Source of the DNA: JASFQI01 sp050115555
GTDB taxonomy: Bacteria; Desulfobacterota; DSM-4660; Desulfatiglandales; HGW-15
Direction of reading: 5' to 3'
Assembly (NCBI GenBank): GCA_050115555.1
Contig: JASFQI010000295.1
Span: 1 to 6,445, forward strand
Length of the DNA stretch: 6,445 bases
Shown one piece after another: positions 1-5,598 of this stretch. The notes beneath the pieces are model-generated. The model did not search any database. It was not told the DNA's origin and saw only the letters and a program-made list of their open reading frames with translations. The position numbers and the translations under genes are program-made. Numbering within the stretch: the first letter of the stretch is position 1; each line of letters opens with the position of its first letter.

Positions 1-1
1 C

Positions 2-3000
2 CCCGAAGTCTTCATGGCGAGGCTACGCCAGCCCTTTGAGAACAAGAGGCGGCGATACAGTGGTCTCAACGATGTGCTCCGCCTGATGTCCCACATCAAA
101 ACCCTGGAGCGGATTCGAACCTGGTTGAACCCGGAAGAGGTCGAGGGACCCCGAACCTCCGTGCTCGAGAACCTGGAGGTTCTCCCCTTCTTCGGGCTGA
201 GTGCGGGCGAGATACGAGAGGTTTATCTGATCGTCGTCGGCCACACCTCCATGGGGCGGGTACTTTCGGGAAAGATGACCGAAAAGGCCCTGAAGCCCCT
301 CTCCGATCTTGCGCGAAAGGAGGAGCAGGGAAAGGCATTGAATCTGCTCCGCTACTGCCGCCTCATGACCATGGCCGAGATCGTGGCTTCCCGCGGTACC
401 GTGCTTCGTTCGGAACACCTGTCGGAGCTTTTCGACCTGTACGAGTCCCTGGTACGGGTCGTCACGAACCGCAACATGGACTGGGATCAACTGCTGGATG
501 AGAAGATCAGCCAGATGGGCGGGATTCACAACATGATTGTCCGCAAGAGCTTGAAGCTCATGGACCTGGTGGACCACTTCGAGTTCCTGGATACCTGGGC
601 GGAGCTGCGGACGAAGGGGGCCATGGAGAAGGAGAGCCTGGCGGATTACGACCCGGACAGGCTCTGGAAGATCGAAAACATTCTTCGGCTCATTCGGACG
701 ATCGAGGAGTTCGAAGACCGGTTCCTGAAAGACGACCCCCTGGAACTGCCCATTTTCTACCGTCGGTTTCTCAACACGGAGTTCCATGGGACAGGCCACA
801 TTTTCGAACGCATGGACAGCCGCCTGGCCTTCATTCTCCTCTGGGTTGCGGTCAATGTGGTCCGAGGAGAGATCGTGAATTTCAATCCGCTTCTGGGCGA
901 CTCGTCGCTCGCCGAGATGAAGGTCCGGGTCAAGCGCGTAGAAGAGGAGGCCGGCGCAATCAATACGGATTACCTGGACCTGGAGACCCTGGAGGAGTTC
1001 GCGGAGCAGTTGTACCTGAGCGGAACCGGCTTTGTCATGGGAACGGGGTTCCAGTTACGGATCGATCCGGAGGCCCAGTCCCTGGATCTGACCTGCATGG
1101 ATCTGGATGAAATCATCGTGCGCCTGGATCGACTGACAGATGCCTTTTTTTCTCAGCCCATTTCCGAGCTCCCTTCAGAGACCCTGGAGGAGGTGGACGG
1201 CCTTTTCTCCAAGCTCGAGTCTTTTTACCGAAACTATCCCACCCTGCTGTCGTTTCACGAGGAGCACGCCGATGACTTTCGATTGCCCTCGAGACAAAAG
1301 GCCTGGTTTCGTAAGGCCACGGCCGTGCGTGAGCGGCTGCAGACCGCATTGCTGGAACACCTGTTCCAGCCTGAAGAGCTGCATGCCGACCTGTATCGCC
1401 TCTACCAGAGTGCGCCTTCCCTTTTTCGGTCCATTCTTCCCGAGCTGACCGGCCTGGAGAACCTTGAGCTCATAGGGCACACCTACCTCAGCGCATCTCC
1501 TGTGGAGTACATGTTTCGAAATATCCGCAAGCTCCAGGCCCTTGTTCGAAGGGATCCCCAGGAATTCCAGGACAACCGCCTCCTTCACAAGCTCGCGCAG
1601 AGGGAGTTCGGGCCCATGGCCGCAGGGACCGTGGGGGTCAGTGAGGTGCAGATCGAAGAGCTCGAGAGGATCGTGTCCCATCTTCGCACGCGCCCCGCGC
1701 TCTTCGATGCCCTGATCAAGTCTTTCGTTTTCCAGGACCTGGGGCGGGTCCCGGACCTGAGGGAGCGTCATGCCGACCGGCTCCACCCGGTGGATCACGC
1801 CATGAACGGCGCCCGGATACTGGAAGAGGAAGGCCTGCCCGAGCGGCTGGGTATGAATGAGGAGGCCCGCGCGTTTCTGGTGACCCTGGTTCGGTATCAT
1901 GATTTCATGCATCACATCCTGCGCGGCGAGTTCGATTTGGAAGCCCTTCATGAGATGATCGCACTGCAGGAAAAGGAGTTGTTCGACGCTTTCTTTGTCA
2001 ATGCCTTTGTCATGCTCTCCAGCCTGCGGGAAGATCTGATGCTGGAGGATCTGGCCGGCGAGCTCTTTCGATTGCGAACGCTCTGCCACCGCATCATGGA
2101 CGGCACCATCACGCTCGAGGATTACCTGGAGACGGTGTACGTCCAGGGGGGGAGGTTGTTTCGCGCATTGGAGGCTTACCGGGCCAAGGGCCTTCCGAAG
2201 GACACCACGCCGAGTGAATATCTCGAAAGCTGGCAGGAAACCGAGGGACCGTGGGAGCAGGACCTTTCTTCGGGACGGATGGTGGCCTCCCTGGAACGGG
2301 TCTTTCGTCTTCGAGGCATCCGGTACGTCGGATTTTCAGATTTGGCCAAGCTCGTGATGAAGGTGCCCATGCGGTATATTTACCAGAAGAGAGGTCTCTA
2401 CGGGATCGGATATCCCACCTTTGAGAGGGAACTCTACGAGGCCTTCCGGGTGTATCGCAGCCTGCAACATCTCCCCGAACATCACCGGCATTTCATGCTG
2501 GATCGCCTGAGTGGGGATCGGGTTCGCCTCTTCGGGTTCGAGAATGTGAGCCGATACCTGAGTTACGAGAACCAGTTGAAGATGCTCCTCATTGCGCTCA
2601 TGGGTTCGATACGCTTTGAGGAGCGTGCAGGGGTTCCGGTTTGCGTGAGCTTTCTCACGCTTATGGCAAAGATCGGCCGCCGCTACGAAGCATTGAACGA
2701 CTTCCTCAATGACCTGCCCGAGAAGGAACTCTGGGAAGAAAAGCACCATATGGACCGCTTCCTAAAGGCGGGCACAGGGCTTGTGCTGACACGGGATAAG
2801 CCTCGCCGCGTGCTGTTTGTCGATTTTGTGGACCGGGTCGACATTCGAAAAAAGGTTTCGCACATGGCTTCCATCACGAATCTGGAGCAGCTCAAGAACT
2901 ACTTCCACTACAGCCTTCAATCACTCCGGAAGATTCCGTTCTACACGGACGACTATGAGCTGGAGCTCGAGGGGGCCTTTGACAAGCGGCTTGAGGAAAT

Positions 3001-3355
3001 CACGGAGCTCCTTCTGGCCCAGGCCCAGAAGCAGATGGAGCTTCAGGACGATTTCTCCGAGATTCACAGTGTGTATCAGGACCTGGCGGAGCGCGCCCTG
3101 GATATCGGGTTTACCGACGAGCAGCGGAACAAGCTTCGGGACGTGTACGAGCTGCGCAAGGACGACTTGAAACGGCTGAAGCTGGAGGAAATCAACGCGT
3201 TCCTTGCGACCATGCAGGACGCCCAGGAACTGCAAGACTACTGGGACAGCATCAAATGGTATCTCCAAAACAACCGCCCGTTCCTGGGCAAGGAGTTTGA
3301 GAATATGATCGCCAGGAAGTTCGACGAGGCCATGGTGTCCCTTTCGGCCCGTTGA
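2..3355 (+). CDS. Large uncharacterised protein with a degenerate HD-domain-like motif (probably 5'-partial)
   Basis: I do not recognise a named family. The frame is open from the left edge. The first ATG is at 14 (numbering below starts there, 1113 residues), but it has no Shine-Dalgarno and the codons before it are open, so the true start probably lies upstream. The protein looks soluble and strongly helical, rich in Glu, Arg and Leu. One moderately hydrophobic stretch near residues 270-290 is more likely a buried helix than a membrane anchor. A segment with EYMFRNIRKLQ (about 498-508), EFGPM (531-535) and SFVFQDLGRVP (570-580) leads into H591-PVD-H595 and, 34-38 residues on, RYHDFMHH with H629-D630. 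That spacing resembles the metal-binding His and His-Asp pair of HD phosphohydrolases. I could not place the family's final Asp, so activity is uncertain. The last 120 or so residues are highly charged and may form coiled coils. It ends in TGA, 142 bp before htpX. The reading frame is surely real; the HD reading is tentative. Confidence 0.9.
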   Translation, partial: PEVFMARLRQPFENKRRRYSGLNDVLRLMSHIKTLERIRTWLNPEEVEGPRTSVLENLEVLPFFGLSAGEIREVYLIVVGHTSMGRVLSGKMTEKALKPLSDLARKEEQGKALNLLRYCRLMTMAEIVASRGTVLRSEHLSELFDLYESLVRVVTNRNMDWDQLLDEKISQMGGIHNMIVRKSLKLMDLVDHFEFLDTWAELRTKGAMEKESLADYDPDRLWKIENILRLIRTIEEFEDRFLKDDPLELPIFYRRFLNTEFHGTGHIFERMDSRLAFILLWVAVNVVRGEIVNFNPLLGDSSLAEMKVRVKRVEEEAGAINTDYLDLETLEEFAEQLYLSGTGFVMGTGFQLRIDPEAQSLDLTCMDLDEIIVRLDRLTDAFFSQPISELPSETLEEVDGLFSKLESFYRNYPTLLSFHEEHADDFRLPSRQKAWFRKATAVRERLQTALLEHLFQPEELHADLYRLYQSAPSLFRSILPELTGLENLELIGHTYLSASPVEYMFRNIRKLQALVRRDPQEFQDNRLLHKLAQREFGPMAAGTVGVSEVQIEELERIVSHLRTRPALFDALIKSFVFQDLGRVPDLRERHADRLHPVDHAMNGARILEEEGLPERLGMNEEARAFLVTLVRYHDFMHHILRGEFDLEALHEMIALQEKELFDAFFVNAFVMLSSLREDLMLEDLAGELFRLRTLCHRIMDGTITLEDYLETVYVQGGRLFRALEAYRAKGLPKDTTPSEYLESWQETEGPWEQDLSSGRMVASLERVFRLRGIRYVGFSDLAKLVMKVPMRYIYQKRGLYGIGYPTFERELYEAFRVYRSLQHLPEHHRHFMLDRLSGDRVRLFGFENVSRYLSYENQLKMLLIALMGSIRFEERAGVPVCVSFLTLMAKIGRRYEALNDFLNDLPEKELWEEKHHMDRFLKAGTGLVLTRDKPRRVLFVDFVDRVDIRKKVSHMASITNLEQLKNYFHYSLQSLRKIPFYTDDYELELEGAFDKRLEEITELLLAQAQKQMELQDDFSEIHSVYQDLAERALDIGFTDEQRNKLRDVYELRKDDLKRLKLEEINAFLATMQDAQELQDYWDSIKWYLQNNRPFLGKEFENMIARKFDEAMVSLSAR

Positions 3356-3421
3356 GGCGGTCCCACCATCCGACGTTTCAAAGGCCATCCGCGCATTCCT
3401 TCCTCTTTCCTCACCCTCTCA

Positions 3422-3449
3422 TTGACATCGGCCTTTCCGTGGCTACGTT
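3422..3449 (+). promoter_or_regulatory. Candidate sigma70-type promoter for htpX
   Basis: A perfect -35 box TTGACA (3422-3427) is followed after 16 bp by TACGTT (3444-3449), a weak -10 matching the consensus at only three of six positions. It lies in the gap after the large gene, about 50 bp before the htpX ribosome binding site, so htpX may be transcribed on its own rather than only by read-through. I found no convincing heat-shock (sigma32) promoter. The call rests mainly on the -35 box and the position. Confidence 0.3.
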
Positions 3450-3471
3450 TGCACGAGGGCAAGTGAAAATG

Positions 3472-3484
3472 ATTCGCCGCGAAT
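3472..3484. repeat. Perfect palindrome ATTCGC-C-GCGAAT touching the htpX ribosome binding site
   Basis: Six-base arms around a single central C form a perfect inverted repeat that ends at the base before the GGAGGT Shine-Dalgarno (3485-3490). As DNA it could be a small operator. As RNA it could fold into a five-pair stem with a CCG loop just before the ribosome site. No function is shown by the sequence, and a 6-bp arm repeat can arise by chance. Confidence 0.45.
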
Positions 3485-3490
3485 GGAGGT
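3485..3490 (+). promoter_or_regulatory. Ribosome binding site of htpX
   Basis: GGAGGT lies 7 bases before the ATG at 3498. It decides the start: an in-frame ATG at 3483 overlaps this site and has no ribosome site of its own, so translation should begin at 3498. Confidence 0.85.
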
Positions 3491-3497
3491 CTCATCC

Positions 3498-4427
3498 ATG
3501 GGGAATACGTGGAAGACGACGTTGCTCCTGGGAGCGCTGACCGTGCTGATCGTCCTGATTGGTCGGGTTTTCGGGGGGCAGAAGGGGATGATCCTGGCGT
3601 TTTTTCTGGCCATGGCCATGAACGCAGTCAGCTACTGGTACTCGGACAAGATCGTTCTCCGCATGGTCCGGGCACGGGAAGCGACCTCTCGAGAGTACCC
3701 TCAGCTCTACGAGATCGTTCGGGATCTCTCGGCTCAGGCGGACATTCCCGTCCCCCGAATCTTTGTCATTCCGGAAAAGTCACCCAATGCCTTTGCCACG
3801 GGACGCAATCCGGAGCACGCTGTGGTGGCGGTCACACAAGGGCTCCTCGAGCTCATGAGTCGGGACGAAGTGGCGGGCGTCCTGGCCCATGAGATTGGCC
3901 ACATCAAGAACCGCGATATCCTCATCGGAACCGTTGCCGCCACCCTGGCGGGCGCGGTCATGATTCTGGCGACCATGGCCCGGTGGACGGCCTTTTTGGG
4001 AGGAGGCTCGAGTGACGATGAGGGCGGAGGCTTGGGAGCCGTCGGCCTGATCGTCATGTCGATTCTGGCACCCATCGCCGCCATGCTCATTCAGATGGCG
4101 ATTTCGCGTTCCCGGGAGTATCAGGCGGACGCCACGGGGGGACGGCTCATCGGGCGGCCTGAGGCCCTGGCCAGTGCCCTGGAGAAGCTCGGGGCCTACT
4201 CAAAGAGGCTTCCGCTTCAGCAGGCTCGGCCCGACACGGCCCATATGTTCATCGTCAACCCCCTTCGCGGTGGAGGAATTTCCCGCCTCTTTTCAACGCA
4301 TCCCCCATTGGAGGATCGCATCGCGCGGCTCCGCGGGCTGCACACCGAATCATCCGGGCGACCTGCTTCTGATCGGGCATCAGGACGGGACCGGGCTCGC
4401 GACACCTGGCGAAGCCTGTCGGGATAG
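3498..4427 (+). CDS. htpX: HtpX-type membrane zinc metalloprotease (peptidase M48)
   Basis: HtpX is an inner-membrane endopeptidase that cleaves damaged or misassembled membrane proteins, acting with FtsH in membrane quality control. The 309-residue product has the family layout: hydrophobic segments near 8-24 and 29-48, then a soluble stretch with SPNAFATG (95-102). The zinc motif H131-E132-I-G-H135 supplies two ligands and the catalytic Glu. Two more hydrophobic segments (about 142-162 and 180-202) flank a Gly/Asp-rich loop. The third ligand is E207 in SREYQAD, and the conserved FSTHPPLEDRI follows near 265. All catalytic residues are present, so it should be active. Length is close to the usual 280-300; the excess is an Arg/Ser-rich tail (about 282-309). 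It is convergent with the HIT gene, whose stop codon is 43 bp away. Whether stress controls it, as in E. coli, cannot be read here. Confidence 0.96.
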   Translation: MGNTWKTTLLLGALTVLIVLIGRVFGGQKGMILAFFLAMAMNAVSYWYSDKIVLRMVRAREATSREYPQLYEIVRDLSAQADIPVPRIFVIPEKSPNAFATGRNPEHAVVAVTQGLLELMSRDEVAGVLAHEIGHIKNRDILIGTVAATLAGAVMILATMARWTAFLGGGSSDDEGGGLGAVGLIVMSILAPIAAMLIQMAISRSREYQADATGGRLIGRPEALASALEKLGAYSKRLPLQQARPDTAHMFIVNPLRGGGISRLFSTHPPLEDRIARLRGLHTESSGRPASDRASGRDRARDTWRSLSG

Positions 4428-4470
4428 ATCCCCTTGCATGAACGGCTGGGCGAGCCTCAAGCCGGGATCG

Positions 4471-4797
4471 TTACCAGCCTCCCATCAAGTGAAGATGCAG
4501 GTGGAACACGTACTGGCCTCCTCCCCGCTCCACATTGAAGACCAGTCGATAACCCGATTGGTGAATCCCCTGATCCCTGGCGATCTCGCGGGCCCGGAAG
4601 AGCATCTCTCCGAGAAGGGCGCGATCCTCCTTCTCCAGGTCGTTGATGCTGCGGATGTGTTTTCGGGGCACCAGAAGGATGTGAACAGGCGCGTGAGGCT
4701 TGATGTCATGAAAGGCGACCAGGTGATCGTCCTGATAGACCTTATCCGCGGTCTTCCGCCCCTCAATGATTTTGCAGAAAATGCAACTCTCTTCCAT
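4471..4797 (-). CDS. hinT: HIT-family (HinT-like) purine nucleoside phosphoramidase
   Basis: HinT-type HIT proteins are small cytoplasmic dimers that hydrolyse AMP-linked phosphoramidates, including adenylates left by lysyl-tRNA synthetase. The 108-residue product opens with CIFCKII (C5 and C8, the Cys pair typical of one HIT subgroup). It continues with DDHLVAFHDI and PVHILLVPRKHI and ends with the histidine triad H99-L-H101-L-H103-L-M-G-G. H101 would be the nucleophile by analogy with human HINT1. The ATG at 4797 is chosen because GGAGG lies 4 bases upstream and homologues begin with this short lead to CxFC; reading further upstream gives non-family sequence. The protein stops one residue (Trp) after GG, whereas HINT1 and E. 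coli HinT carry a longer C-terminal tail that shapes substrate choice. The family is certain; the hinT symbol is less so. Confidence 0.93.
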   Translation of the reverse strand: MEESCIFCKIIEGRKTADKVYQDDHLVAFHDIKPHAPVHILLVPRKHIRSINDLEKEDRALLGEMLFRAREIARDQGIHQSGYRLVFNVERGGGQYVFHLHLHLMGGW

Positions 4798-4801
4798 GAC
4801 T

Positions 4802-4806
4802 CCTCC
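4802..4806 (-). promoter_or_regulatory. Ribosome binding site of the HIT gene
   Basis: GGAGG on the minus strand lies 4 bases before the ATG at 4797, slightly closer than usual. It supports this ATG as the start. A second ATG in another frame overlaps the site and leads to a non-family product. Confidence 0.7.
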
Positions 4807-4863
4807 ATTCGGAATTCGGGGTGCGGCGGTGCGGAAAATTCGGGAATGTCTGAGCGGTTCGGC

Positions 4864-4893
4864 ATTGTACCTGCACTCGGTTGGCTGGTTCAA
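4864..4893 (-). promoter_or_regulatory. Candidate sigma70-type promoter for the HIT gene
   Basis: Read on the minus strand, TTGAAC (4893-4888) is followed after 18 bp by TACAAT (4869-4864), which matches the -10 consensus at five of six positions. Transcription would begin near 4857 and leave a leader of about 60 bases before the ATG. The position and -10 box make it a reasonable candidate; the spacing is at the long end of the normal range. Confidence 0.45.
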
Positions 4894-4913
4894 GGGGCTC
4901 ACTTCAAAGCTTT

Positions 4914-4937
4914 CCCCGGCTTGACGAGCGTCCGGGG
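4914..4937. repeat. GC-rich inverted repeat CCCCGG / CCGGGG
   Basis: Arms at 4914-4919 and 4932-4937 are perfect reverse complements separated by 12 bases. No T run follows on either strand, so it does not look like an intrinsic terminator. Its right arm lies between the -35 and -10 boxes of the candidate GNAT promoter, so it might be an operator. It could also be a chance product of high GC content. Confidence 0.35.
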
Positions 4938-4949
4938 CTGGCCTATGGT
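4921..4949 (+). promoter_or_regulatory. Candidate sigma70-type promoter for the GNAT-M20 operon
   Basis: TTGACG (4921-4926, five of six matches) and TATGGT (4944-4949, four of six) are separated by the optimal 17 bp. The start would fall near 4956, giving a leader of about 145 bases before the GTG at 5100. The leader is long, so a nearer promoter is possible, but I saw none better. Confidence 0.4.
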
Positions 4950-5041
4950 GGACGAGATTGTTCCCGGGGGTGGCAGAGGAGCGAATATCTGGTCGGGAGG
5001 AAAGGCGCTTTTTGGAACAACCCATCCAGGCGTTCCCGGCA

Positions 5042-5095
5042 CTCGGGGTTCGAGCAAGGAGTAGCAGGCTAGAACCTCGGGTTGAACAAGGAGTA
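5042..5095 (+). repeat. Imperfect direct repeat carrying a duplicated ribosome-site-like segment
   Basis: Copy one (5042-5063) and copy two (5076-5095) share CTCGGG, a TT-GA core and the terminal CAAGGAGTA, differing by two single-base gaps and one substitution. Both contain AAGGAG. In copy two this is the GNAT ribosome site; in copy one no start codon follows at a usable distance. The pattern suggests a small tandem duplication of leader sequence. Confidence 0.5.
5088..5093 (+). promoter_or_regulatory. Ribosome binding site of the GNAT gene
   Basis: AAGGAG lies 6 bases before the GTG at 5100, an ideal distance, and decides that start. A TTG at 5082 in the same frame would place this site inside the coding region. 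Confidence 0.7.
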
Positions 5096-5099
5096 TGGC

Positions 5100-5570
5100 G
5101 TGCAAGAAAGCGATCCCGTGACCATTCGCCGCATGCGCATCGAACATTTGGCGCCGGTGTTTTACCTGGGCGAGCGGCTTTTTACCCTATCCGCGTCCCC
5201 GAGTCTATACCGGACCTGGGATGAGTACGAGGTGATCGACATCTACAGGAACGATCCGGATTCCTGCCTGGTGGCCGAGCGGGACGGCCGGGTCGTGGGG
5301 TTCGCTCTCGGCACGATCATCGACAAGCGCAACTCCCCGCGGAAGTACGGGTACCTGGTGTGGTTCGGGGTGGACAGGAATTTGGCCGGCCGGGGCATCG
5401 GTCAGCGCATGTTCGCCCGGTTCCGTGAGATCATGGAGGGGCAGGGAGTCCGAATGCTCCTAGTGGACACAGAGGCCCGGAACGAGGAGGCCCTGCGTTT
5501 CTTTGAAAAGAGCGGCTTCAGCTCCCCCAGAGACCATGTGTACCTGACCCTGAACCTGGTGGAGGACTGA
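5100..5570 (+). CDS. GNAT-family N-acetyltransferase
   Basis: GNAT enzymes move an acetyl group from acetyl-CoA to an amine on a protein or small molecule. The 156-residue product is a single GNAT domain. VTIRRMRIEHL (about 7-17) is the usual opening strand and helix, and CLVAERDGRVVGFALG (56-71) forms strands 2-3. YLVWFGVDRNLAGRGIGQRMF (85-105) is the acetyl-CoA-binding motif A. Its pyrophosphate loop reads AGRGIG, with Ala where the consensus Q/R-x-x-G-x-G usually has Gln or Arg. NEEALRFFEKSGF (128-140) is the closing motif. The start is GTG, chosen for its ribosome site; a GTG at 5118 is a weaker alternative. RimI-like protein acetylation is possible, but the substrate cannot be told from sequence. 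The M20 gene follows after 28 bp on the same strand, suggesting co-transcription. Confidence 0.9.
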   Translation: MQESDPVTIRRMRIEHLAPVFYLGERLFTLSASPSLYRTWDEYEVIDIYRNDPDSCLVAERDGRVVGFALGTIIDKRNSPRKYGYLVWFGVDRNLAGRGIGQRMFARFREIMEGQGVRMLLVDTEARNEEALRFFEKSGFSSPRDHVYLTLNLVED

Positions 5571-5598
5571 CGGGTACCCTCCGTACGAGGAAGGATCC

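Larger units (their letters stand above)
4798..5099. other. Divergent intergenic region between the HIT and GNAT genes
   Basis: This 302-bp stretch holds no gene I can support. Short open frames in it lack ribosome binding sites or overlap the GNAT start. It contains a candidate promoter for each flanking gene, a GC hairpin, three copies of a short repeat in the HIT leader and a duplicated segment before the GNAT gene, listed separately. I saw no tRNA cloverleaf or riboswitch fold, although I could not run a structure search. Confidence 0.6.

Noticed and set aside
23..799. Open frame of 258 codons on the minus strand, antisense to the first gene
   Set aside because: Same reason: no motif, no ribosome site of note, and the plus-strand frame runs uninterrupted through it.
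1175..2089. Long open frame of 304 codons on the minus strand, inside the first gene
   Set aside because: It lies wholly antisense to the large gene, lacks recognisable motifs and is the kind of shadow frame produced by strong codon bias in GC-rich DNA.
4443..4464. Possible terminator hairpin (CGGCT / AGCCG) between htpX and the HIT gene
   Set aside because: Only five pairs with a 12-base loop and no T run on either strand.
5045..5056. GGGTTCGAGC-like string resembling a tRNA T-arm
   Set aside because: No matching acceptor, anticodon or D-arm could be built around it on either strand; it belongs to the short direct repeat.
4174..5064. Open frame of 296 codons on the plus strand over the end of htpX and the whole HIT gene
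   Set aside because: The opposite strand encodes a clear HIT protein with a full histidine triad, and the upstream part overlaps conserved HtpX sequence in another frame.
5095..5121. Tiny ATG frame (8 codons, MACKKAIP) overlapping the GNAT start, possibly a leader peptide
   Set aside because: Only one base separates the AAGGAG from this ATG, too close for normal initiation, while the GTG at 5100 is ideally spaced.
4899..5147. Open frame of 82 codons on the minus strand in the HIT-GNAT intergenic region
   Set aside because: It overlaps the start of the GNAT gene, has no recognisable domain, and the region instead shows promoter-like elements.
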